From assembly GCA_016717855.1 (NCBI GenBank), contig JADKEV010000001.1:310001-374000 (forward strand): a stretch of 64,000 nucleotides of DNA, read 5' to 3'. The notes below the pieces were generated by a model. That model was not told the DNA's origin, did no database searches, and saw only the letters and a program-made list of their open reading frames with translations. This DNA is from Betaproteobacteria bacterium (GTDB lineage: Bacteria; Pseudomonadota; Gammaproteobacteria; Burkholderiales; Casimicrobiaceae). This document shows positions 56,411 to 64,000 of the stretch, one piece after another. The first letter of the stretch is position 1. The number at the start of each line of letters is the position of its first letter. The position numbers were made by a program, and so were the translations under genes.

Positions 56411-56677
56411 CTACGACTTCTTCTGCATCGCCACCTTCTTGACTTCGGCGTCCTTGGTCGCGGCGTCCTTCGCCGGGCCGGCCGTCGCCGCGTCCGTCGC
56501 GGCCGGTTTGCCGGACAGGCAAGCGCTCATGAACTGCCGGCGCTCGTCGCCCTTCTTGCCTTTGGCCTTGACGTTGCAGTCCTTCATCCGCGTCTGCTGC
56601 GAATGCTCCGCAGCGAACGCGGGCGACGCGCCCAGGGCAAACGCCCCGAGCGCCGCCAGCGCAATCAGCTTCTTCAT
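56411..56677 (-). CDS. psiF: PsiF-family secreted small protein
   Basis: 88 residues. A signal peptide ends SPAFAAE. The mature part starts with the PsiF repeat (QQTRMKDCNVKAKGKKGDERRQFMSACL) with two Cys, followed by an Ala/Lys-rich tail. E. coli psiF is induced by phosphate starvation, but its function is unknown. AGGAGG stands 6 bases before ATG 56677; a TTG two codons upstream is less likely. Confidence 0.88.
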   Translation of the reverse strand: MKKLIALAALGAFALGASPAFAAEHSQQTRMKDCNVKAKGKKGDERRQFMSACLSGKPAATDAATAGPAKDAATKDAEVKKVAMQKKS

Positions 56678-57160
56678 GGACAACCTCCTTTCTACAAATG
56701 ATGGTTCAAGTTCCTCCGGCAGCGTTTCCGCTGCCGCCGCTTGTGGCCCGGCGCCACGATGCAGCTATCCTTCCGCGCGCGCATCGGGGTCGGTGCCGGT
56801 CGCTCCGGGGCACCCGCATTGACTTCCACTTCTTCCTGGGCCCGGCCCCCGAACGGCTTGCTGCTGCGCTTCGCGCACGTCTGGTCGCGCGGGCGCACTG
56901 TTGCCTGTCGAGTGCCGCCGGGTGGTCATGAAGCGGTACCGCACCGCCGGGTTCGACGATGCAACGATAGTGGAACGACGCTCGCGGCGCCCCACCTGTA
57001 TGCGCGGGACGCGAGCGTGCCGATGACGAGAAGATGATTCGGGAAAGTGCGGCGGCGGGCTCGGTTCGTCAGGGCGCGAACGTCGTCCCGCAGTGCGCAT
57101 TCAGGAAAGCGCGGATATCGGTCCACGTCTCGCGGCCGGGACTGCCGCCGACGGCAATCA
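56678..57160. other. Spacer between psiF and the VapBC pair, no gene recognised
   Basis: About 480 bp with several overlapping Arg/Ser-rich frames and none with domain character, a ribosome site and sensible composition together. On the minus strand a 30-codon frame at 57070-57162 reads GRETWTDIRAFLNAHCG before its stop and might be the C-terminal scrap of a hydrolase, but it is too short to claim. Confidence 0.5.
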
Positions 57161-57385
57161 TTGAATCTCGATCCACAATTGCTCAGCACCGCCAGGCGAC
57201 TGGCGGCTTCGCGCTCGGTTGCGCTCGGAGACATCATTTCCGAACTGGCAAACATGGGCCTGGAGGCACAAAGCCGGGCGGAACGCCAGAGTTCGACGAA
57301 ACGCAAGAGTGGCTTTCCGGTATTCGAGCCGGGCAAGGGCGCCGCGATGATCGGGCTGGACGACGTCAAGCAGGAAGAGGATTGA
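57161..57385 (+). CDS. vapB: VapB-like antitoxin
   Basis: 74 residues from TTG 57161. NLDPQLLSTARRLAA is the ribbon-helix-helix strand/helix start of VapB-type antitoxins (usually MRTTLNLD...), and FPVFEPGKGAAMIGLDDVKQ is the toxin-wrapping tail of the family. The usual two or three residues before TLNLD, with an ATG, are not present in frame, so the start is TTG or the 5' end is degraded. The stop overlaps the toxin frame by 4 bases (TTGA). It should bind and neutralise the PIN toxin and repress the operon. Confidence 0.7.
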   Translation: MNLDPQLLSTARRLAASRSVALGDIISELANMGLEAQSRAERQSSTKRKSGFPVFEPGKGAAMIGLDDVKQEED

Positions 57386-57864
57386 CGGCCGCGCGATCGG
57401 TCATCGTGCAGAAGGCTTCGCCGACGACCCATCTGCTCGACGTCAACGTCCTGATCGCGCTCGCCTGGCCGATTCACGTGCACCACCCCATTGCGCATGC
57501 ATGGTTTGAGAGGATGGGGCATCTGTCGTGGGCGACCTGCCCGCTGACGCAGTTGGCATTTGTTCGCATTTCATCCAACCCTCGCATCATTTCGACAGCG
57601 GTCAGTCCGCGTGCCGCCGTGCAGGCCTTGCGCGAAATGGCCGGGTTACCGGGCCACGTGTTCTGGGCTGATGACTTGCAAGTCAATGATCTGGCCAGCT
57701 TTGCCGGCAGCGCGCTGGTCGGTCATCGCCAGGTTGCCGACGCGTATCTCATCGAATTGGCGCGACACCACAAGGGAAAGGTAGCCACGCTTGATGGCGG
57801 AGTGGCAGATCTGTTGCCGCAGGGGGAACGGGCCAGATACGTTGTGCACATTGGCGCCGCATAG
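57382..57864 (+). CDS. vapC: VapC-like PIN-domain toxin
   Basis: 160 residues from TTG 57382, or 152 from GTG 57406. The first PIN acidic residue is in HLLDVNVLIALAW, a conserved TCPLTQLAFVRISSNP follows, and the last acidic cluster is VADAYLIELARHHKGKVATLDGGV. This is the VapC subgroup of ribonucleases that typically cleave tRNA or rRNA. GGAAGAGGA lies just before TTG 57382, which overlaps the antitoxin stop, so translation is coupled. Confidence 0.82.
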   Translation: MTAARSVIVQKASPTTHLLDVNVLIALAWPIHVHHPIAHAWFERMGHLSWATCPLTQLAFVRISSNPRIISTAVSPRAAVQALREMAGLPGHVFWADDLQVNDLASFAGSALVGHRQVADAYLIELARHHKGKVATLDGGVADLLPQGERARYVVHIGAA

Positions 57865-57955
57865 CGGGCATCCGGTGCTGAGGTTCATTGCTGAATTAAT
57901 AAGGCTCGCAAGGACGCCTTCAGCCAGGCTCCGCATCCGTCCGGTCGCGGCGAGA

Positions 57956-58552
57956 TCAGCGCCAGCTTCCCTGCCGTTTCACGACCTCAAAAAACGGCTG
58001 CGGTCCCCAATCCTGCAGGCGCACCACGTCGGGATCGGGCTTGAAGACAAATCTCCCAGACCCTTCGATCGGACAGGTGTCCCAGCCGCCTGTGACCTCG
58101 CCGCGAATGGATATGTACAGGCACCAGTCGTACCCGCAACGGCCGTCATCCATCATCGGCAGGTTGCTTGGGCGCGTCACCCGTCCACAGAACCGGCGAT
58201 CGAAGTCCAGCGAATTCACCATCAGGAAATCATGGAACTTGTATCGAACTTCCCAGACATCGCTAGCCAGTACTTCGCCCCCGGGCCGACTGGACGTGCG
58301 CAGCGTGCCATCAACCATCAGGGCGCTGCCTGGTGGTCGTCGGGCGGATTCGACCCGATACTGTGGATACGCGCCTGACCTGACGCGGTAGACTGCCGGA
58401 TCGATTGGTTTCTCTCCTGAACCGTACTTTTGCGCGCCGTCGGGTTGAACTCCAACAGTTTCCAGCATGGGATAACAGCCTCCGACTATCAACACGACTA
58501 CTGCGGCACCGTACCGAACACCACTCTTGAGCAAGGCGAATGCGCCCATCAT
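57956..58552 (-). CDS. Lipoprotein of unknown family, candidate immunity protein for the RHS lipase
   Basis: 198 residues. Signal peptide with lipobox LIVGGC (Cys at about 26), then a soluble domain with several Cys and Trp (FCGRVTRPSNLP, CGYDWCLYISIRGEV, GGWDTCPIEGSG). I do not recognise a family. ATG 58552 overlaps the RHS stop as ATGA and has AGGGAG 5-6 bases before it, so it is made together with the RHS protein. In type VI systems, lipase effectors (Tle) are commonly paired with periplasmic lipoprotein immunity proteins (Tli); position, coupling and lipidation fit that role. This is inference. Confidence 0.7.
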   Translation of the reverse strand: MMGAFALLKSGVRYGAAVVVLIVGGCYPMLETVGVQPDGAQKYGSGEKPIDPAVYRVRSGAYPQYRVESARRPPGSALMVDGTLRTSSRPGGEVLASDVWEVRYKFHDFLMVNSLDFDRRFCGRVTRPSNLPMMDDGRCGYDWCLYISIRGEVTGGWDTCPIEGSGRFVFKPDPDVVRLQDWGPQPFFEVVKRQGSWR

Positions 58553-61500
58553 CGGCACTCCCTGTCATACGCAATCATTGCGTGGGTAAGTAGAGGCAGG
58601 GTGCACATGCGCCCCGATGGATTGGTCAATCGCCCAATCCAAAACAAGCTAACCACGTCCCCAGCCGACATCGTCGTAAGCACGCGTGGTGGTTGCGAGC
58701 TGCCCGCGCCTGGCGCGAATACATACCCGCGCGATGCCAGGCCATTGCCAACAAGGTATGCAACTGTCACCCCGCCAAGACTATGGCCAGTCACCGAGAG
58801 GCCCATACTGCCGCTTCTCATCCAGTCTCCCACGGTCGCAGATGGCATCCCCTTCGCCTCCAGCACCAGGTCCACTGTGTCGAATGGAAGGCCTGCGAAG
58901 CCCCGATTCCCGAAGCCGACGATAATTCGATCCGCAGATGCACTTCCGAGCACCCGGTTGGTCACATAACGACTTCCGGTCGGGACACCGTCCGCGACTT
59001 GCTGTGGCGTGCCGTCATCGTCGATGGTCTTGGTGGTCAGCCCTTCGTTGCCGAGCATGGACAACGCCATCAGCGCCGTATCGAACAGGCGAGGATCGAT
59101 CTTGTACCGGCCAAGAAGCTCTGCTTCGGCGTATGCCACCGCCTGTTGGTAGCCCAAATACATCAATCGCTGGCCCAGGTCACTGAGGTTCCCGGCAGCA
59201 ATCTCTCCCAAGATGGACGAGGCCTGTTCGATTGGATTGCCGAACAAGGTCCCGCCAGAAATGTACCCGCCAATCGCGCCCATGACCGCACCCCAAACCG
59301 CGCTCTCGACGTTTCCTCCCTGTATTCCTCCCGATGCAAATCCCGCAGCGGACCCGCCAATGGCATTTGCCGCGGCCACCGAGTAGCCGGCACCAGCCGC
59401 CCATGCAGAAACAAAGTCGTAGGTGTAAAACGCCGCCACCGCTGCACCCACCATCCGCACATACGGATTCGCCGCCACGCGGTCCGCATACTTCCGCGTC
59501 AGCCAGCCGCCGGCCAGGTCGCCGTGCAGGAACTGCATCTGCGCCGTGCTCTTGTGGATGAACCCGCTCAGCCAGCTATGCCCGCTCGGATCCGTGAGGC
59601 TCAGCGGGTTGTTCAACACATACGCATACCGGTTGTAATTCTGACTGTTTGTCGCCTCCTGCACAACCGGGTCGGCCTGCAGGAACCGCCCCGCCGCCGG
59701 ATCGAACACCCGCCCGTTCATGTGGATCAGCCGCACCTCCGCGAGGTGCTCGTGCCCGGTGTAGCCCCGCTCCTCCGCATACGGCTCCCCGGTGGCCAGT
59801 CCCGGGTTGGTCCGCTGGCCCCAGGGGTCATAGGTGAAGGTCTGCTTCAGCGCGCCCGCCTCGCCAGTGATGGCGACGACGCTGCCCAGGTGGTCCTTGT
59901 GCCAGTAGCGCAGGCTCTTCGCCTGCTCCGGCGGGAGCGCGGGCAGGCCGGTGGGCGCGGAGCGCAGCGTGACGACGCCGGCGATGCCTTCCGGCGTGTG
60001 GACGTAGTGCCGCTGCTCGAGCACGCTGTCGGCCTGGCGGGTGTGTTCCTCGTAGGCGCCGAGGTAGTAGGTCAGCCCGTTGACGGAGGACACTTCCTTG
60101 ATCCGCGCGTGGCCGGCGTCGTGCTGGTAGGCGAGGGTCGCGCCATTGGCGGTATCGACGATCTGCGCCGGCGAATTGAAGGGCGTATACGCCAGCGACC
60201 GACCGCTCCAGAGCGTGGCGTTGCCGTTGCCGTCGTGCTGGTATTGGCTGCCCGCACAGGCCGGACTCGCCGCAGCGCCGATCGCGCACAGCCGGTGCGT
60301 GCCCGGCACGTAACCGTAGTAGCCCGTCCCGCTCTTCCAGGTGAGGTTGCCCGTCGCGTCGTACTGGGCGATGGCGTTCGCCGCACTGGCGATCCCGGCG
60401 GCCGTCGGCGCCGCGGCAGTGAGGCGATTGAGGACGTCGTAGCCGTAGTACTGGTCGGCCTGGCCGGCAGCCGGGTCGTAGCGACGGGTGAGATTCCCGA
60501 TCAGGTCGAAGCCGGAGCTGGCGCCCTGGATCGCGGCGCCGGCCGCGCTGGTTGCAATGCCGGCCAATCGCCCGAACGCATCGTAGTTCCGCGTCGTGGT
60601 CGCGCCGCCGACCAGCATGGTGGCGATCTGCCCGTCCTTGTACCGGCTGCTCGCCTGCCAATGCACCACCGCCCCGGCCGTCTCGCTTACCTGATCGAGC
60701 TGCCCGGTCCACGCGGCGTAGCGATGCCGGACCGCGTAGCCGCTAGGATAGGCCAGCGTGTCGACGCGGCCATTGGCGTCGAAAGCAGAGCGGCTGGCGT
60801 AGGACCTGCTGCCGCCGGGTTCGAGCAGCGTGGATACCGCCTGCAGCACCCGCCCCTGATCGTCGTGGAACGTGCGCCGCTGGACCGGCAGCGTGACACC
60901 GCCATGGGTCAACGGCAACAGTGAACCCGGCGTGACGCCGCCGCGGTTGACGCTGTTGCTGCGCACTTCGCACAGCTTGCCCAACGCCTTGTTGCAGGCG
61001 CCGGCGCCGGGTGCGTCGCCGGCGTGGGCGTCGTGCGTCCACACCGTCACGAACGGCAGCGTGCTCTCGCTGCCCGGATGCTCGCGGCGCTCGATCATGC
61101 GGCCGAGCGAATCGTAGTGGTGCCTGGTCACCTGGCCCTTGCCGTCGGTCTGGCGCACCAGTTCGCCGGCGCCGTTGTATTCGTAGGTCCAGTTCCCGCT
61201 GTCCGGGCTGATGAGCGCCAGCTTCCGGCCGCGGCGGTCGTAGGCCAGCGCCTCGCTCAACGTCGAGGACGCCAGCGGCGTCACCTGCAGCAGGTTGTCG
61301 TGCGCGTCGTAGCGGTAGGTCGTCACGCCGCCCGCGGAATCGCTGACCTGCGCGAGCTGGCCCCTGCCGTTCTGCGTCCGAGTCGCCGCCTGATTGCGCG
61401 CCGCGGGCGCCGATGTGGCATTGATCGGCGTCCCCAACGGGTTGGCGCCACCGGTGCCAGTCTGGCAATCCAGGCCGGGATCGGGATGGCGCGTGGTCGT

Positions 61501-64000
61501 CACCGACAATCCGTTGTAGCGCGTGCACACGACGCCGCCGGCATCGGGCGCCTCCTTGACCACGCGGCCGATGGTGTCGTAGCCAAGCGTGGTCGTCACG
61601 ACGCCGTTCGCGGCCGGGCGCTTGAGATTCTGCCTGCGGCCCAACGCATCGTAGTCGGCGCCGGCGTCCGCCCAGGTTCCGCTGGCAAACGCCTTGCTCT
61701 CGCGGCGCAGTTCGCGCTGCAGGATGTCGTAGTAAACATGGCTGGCGGCGCCGCCGGATTGCAGGGTGCGCGTTCGGTATTGCTCGAAGGTGCGCAGGCA
61801 GTTTGGCGCGGTGGACGCGGCGCACCGCGCGACGGCGTTCACGCCCTCCAGCGGCGACCAGGTCTGGTTGAGCCGGTTGCCGGCGGCGTCGGTTACAGTC
61901 TCCAGGAACTTGCGGCCGAAGCCGTCGTAGCTGCTGGTGGTGAGCATGCCGTTGGGACCGCGCACCCCAAGCGGGACGCCCAGGCGGCTATCGAAGGTCC
62001 GCGCTTCGCTGTGGCCCATCGCGTTCCTGACCAGCAGCGGAAAGCGGCCGTAGCTCTGCCGCGCGCCGGAGGCTTCAAAGCAATCGCTGGCAGGGGCATT
62101 CGCATTGGTGTCGAAGCAGGTGCTGGACTTCCGGCTCTTGTCCACGAGCGCGACGTTGTACCCTGCGGCGTCGGCGGCCCGATCCTTGTACGAGACCGTT
62201 GTCGAGACTCGATTGCCGTACTGGTCGTACGTGTAGGCGGTTCTCTGCCACAAGAGCGCGAGGGGCTGGCCGTTTTCCAGGCTGGCGATCGGCTTCGTCT
62301 CCTCGTCGGGCTCGATGGTTTCGCTGCAAAGCACGCCCGCCACGCCGCCCGTGCACGCCACGCCCGCCACGCCGTGATAGCCGAATGCGGACTTGCGCGT
62401 GAGTGCTCCCGTCGGTCCGTTGCTGGTGACCTGAGCGCGCAACAGGCGGCCGAGCAGCCAGTTGGCCGTGTCGTTGTTGTATGTGTTCACGGTCTGCTTC
62501 GTATAGCCGTCGCCGGGATCGAGCGAGGACTGCAGCGGGTTCCCAAAGGCGTCGATCGACGCCAGAGACGAGGCGGTCGTCACCGTGGGCAGCGCCGCGC
62601 CCGCGGCTTGCGCCGTGCCCGGCTCCCAGCTCTCCTTCACCGTCTGCGTCACATGGACCTGTTTCGCCACAAGCTGCGCATTGTCGGTGCTGGCGCACAC
62701 CACGCCGCCCGCCGCACCGCAGGTGGTCGAATCGCGCACCGCCCAGGTCGTGGTGGTCCGGGCGACCAGCCGCAGTTGCCCGCCGAGCAGCACCTGGCCG
62801 CCATTGAACGAGACCCGGTCGGCGATGTTTGCCGCATAGGGCGGCAATGTCGTCGGCGCGTACCTGCGCTCGACGACCGGGCGCCCGACCAGCGGCCATT
62901 GCGCCGCCTGAGCTGGCCGCCGGCACCCGCTGGTACTCCGCCTCCGTGACGATCCCGCTGTCGTCCCGCACCCGGCGCTTCTTGAAGCCATGCAGTCCGC
63001 GCCCGTCGGTGCGCCCGGTCAACTCTTCGTAGAAATAGCTGGTCGTGAACAGGCCGCCGATCCCGTTGTCGGCCTGCGTCTGCCGGACGACGTACAGCGG
63101 CGACTGGATGTCGATCTCACGCGCCGCCGCGCTCGCGCCGGCGCCCCTGGCGTAGACGGCGGGATCGGTCAGCGGCGCGTACGCCAACTGCGTGGCGGCG
63201 CCCAGGCCGTTGACGATGCGCACGATCTGGTCGCCCGCGCGCTGCGTGATCCCGACCGACCAGGTCCCGGCGTTGGGCCGGCGATGCAGGATGTCGGTGC
63301 GCCCGTCGCCGTTCAGGTCGCCGATCATGAATTTCCTGTCGGTGTCGGAGACCGGTACGCTGCTGGCCCAGTTGTCGCACGCAAAGTCGATGCCGGTCGA
63401 CAGGCAGACCCGGAACTGCCCGCCGCCGGAGTAGGTGGCCATGTCCGAGCGGCCGTCGCCGTTGAAATCCCCGAACAGCGTGTCTTCCGTTTCCGCGTCG
63501 ATGCCATTCCAGGTCCGGCAGCGGCGTCCGTAGTCGGGACTCGCCGGATCGTCGCTGCGCCGCTGGAAGGCGCCGTCGCCGGTCGAGAGGCAGACCCGCC
63601 ACTGGCCCGCGAACGCCCGGTACGCCATGTCGGCGAGGCCGTCGCCGTTGAAGTCCAGTATTGCCGCCTTGTACAGCGGCCCCGAAATGCCTTGCGTCCA
63701 GGCCGTGGCGGCCGGGCAATCGAAGCCGTTCGCCGGCGCGCCCGGCGTGGTGAAGCGGGAGAAGCAGATCTTCCACTGGTCGTTGTTCTCGTCGGTCAGC
63801 TGCCGCTGCGCGAGGTCGGCGCGCCCGTCGCCGTTGAAGTCTCCCGGCAGCACGTGCTCCGCGGTACCGTCGAACTCGCCATTGGGGCCCGGCACCGCGG
63901 CCTGGCAGACGAAGGTCGCGTCGGCGCGGGCCAGGCACGCGTCCCAGGTCCGGTCGTTGTTGTAGAACAGCAGGTCGATGCGGCCATCGCCGTTGAGGTC
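58549..64000 (-). CDS. VCBS/RHS-repeat giant protein with C-terminal lipase-like domain, partial and frameshifted
   Basis: The N-terminus lies beyond the window; over 1,800 residues are visible. From 64000 to about 63200, VCBS/FG-GAP calcium loops (DFNGDGRADLA, DLNGDGRTDIL) and a TcdB/SpvB-like NGLGAATQLAYAPLTDP. About 62900 to 59600 are RHS/YD repeats (YDALGRR, YDSLGRMIERR, YNGAGELVRQTDGKGQ), ending in the core boundary YAYVLNNPLSLTDPSG. The unique C-terminal domain of about 345 residues carries GHSLGG (58771-58788), AGDVVS (about 58655) and THAMIAY (about 58575), a class 3-like Ser-Asp-His triad. The frame breaks between about 62905 and 62930 (EYQRVPA then AQAAQWPLVGRP). Probably a secreted or T6SS-linked polymorphic toxin. 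Confidence 0.82.

Noticed and set aside
56741..57037. Overlapping plus-strand frames between psiF and vapB
   Set aside because: Arg/Ser/Pro-rich with no motif or ribosome site; typical GC-rich noise.
57070..57162. 30-codon minus-strand frame reading GRETWTDIRAFLNAHCG, possible hydrolase remnant
   Set aside because: Too short, and partly opposite the upstream region of vapB; no further matching sequence on either side.

Overview
The window is about 64 kb of very GC-rich DNA with a gene content and gene order typical of a betaproteobacterium. The signs are the cyaY / lptM-lysA arrangement, a TorF porin-glnK-amtB cluster, a Bug-family (TctC) periplasmic binding protein, a Lys/Ala-rich histone H1-like protein and several CoA-based catabolic genes. 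No rRNA, tRNA, CRISPR array or complete insertion sequence was seen. The genus cannot be fixed from the sequence alone.

Layout. 1-3.3 kb: an FAD oxidoreductase (cut by the window edge) divergent from a B12-dependent MerR-type (LitR/CarH-like) regulator, then a ferritin-like di-iron protein. 3.5-14.7 kb: a GST, then a PsrA-like TetR regulator and a near-complete fatty-acid beta-oxidation set (FadE, thiolase, hydratase/dehydrogenase, FadD, YciA thioesterase, FadL) ending in a strong terminator. 14.8-18.9 kb: chalcone-isomerase-like protein, DUF6352 protein, TPR protein and a KimA-like APC permease. 19.0-27.3 kb: the potassium system kdpFABC-kdpDE with an extra small membrane ORF in front of kdpF. 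27.5-32.4 kb: FAD monooxygenase, rnhA, a methyltransferase and mltD. 32.4-41.6 kb: H1-like protein, lysA, lptM, cyaY, YgjP-type peptidase, plsC, gmhB, glyS, glyQ and a beta-propeller lipoprotein. 42-51 kb: amtB, glnK and a TorF porin behind a sigma-54-type promoter, then yejABEF. 51.4-56.1 kb: a translationally coupled aromatic-acid operon (TTT binding protein, Pht5-like decarboxylase, MhpB-type extradiol dioxygenase, class II aldolase-family protein, C-C hydrolase). 56.4-64 kb is accessory: PsiF, a VapBC-like pair, a lipoprotein and a giant VCBS/RHS protein that runs off the window.

The best candidate for an undescribed system is at the right end. The RHS polypeptide ends, after its DPSG boundary, in a roughly 345-residue unique domain with a GHSLGG nucleophile elbow plus Asp and His motifs like those of class 3 lipases. 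Its stop codon overlaps, as ATGA, the start of a 198-residue lipoprotein. This looks like an RHS-delivered lipase effector with a coupled lipoprotein immunity protein.

Two genome-scale signals stand out. First, a palindromic REP-like repeat (13 units seen) occurs mostly as inverted pairs (REPINs) in the gaps between operons. Second, six genes (glyQ, mltD, kdpD, yejE, the aldolase-family gene and rhs) show apparent single-base frame breaks. Because glyQ is essential, and because there is an implausible poly-C/poly-G run near 35.0 kb, sequencing or assembly error is the simplest explanation for most of them.
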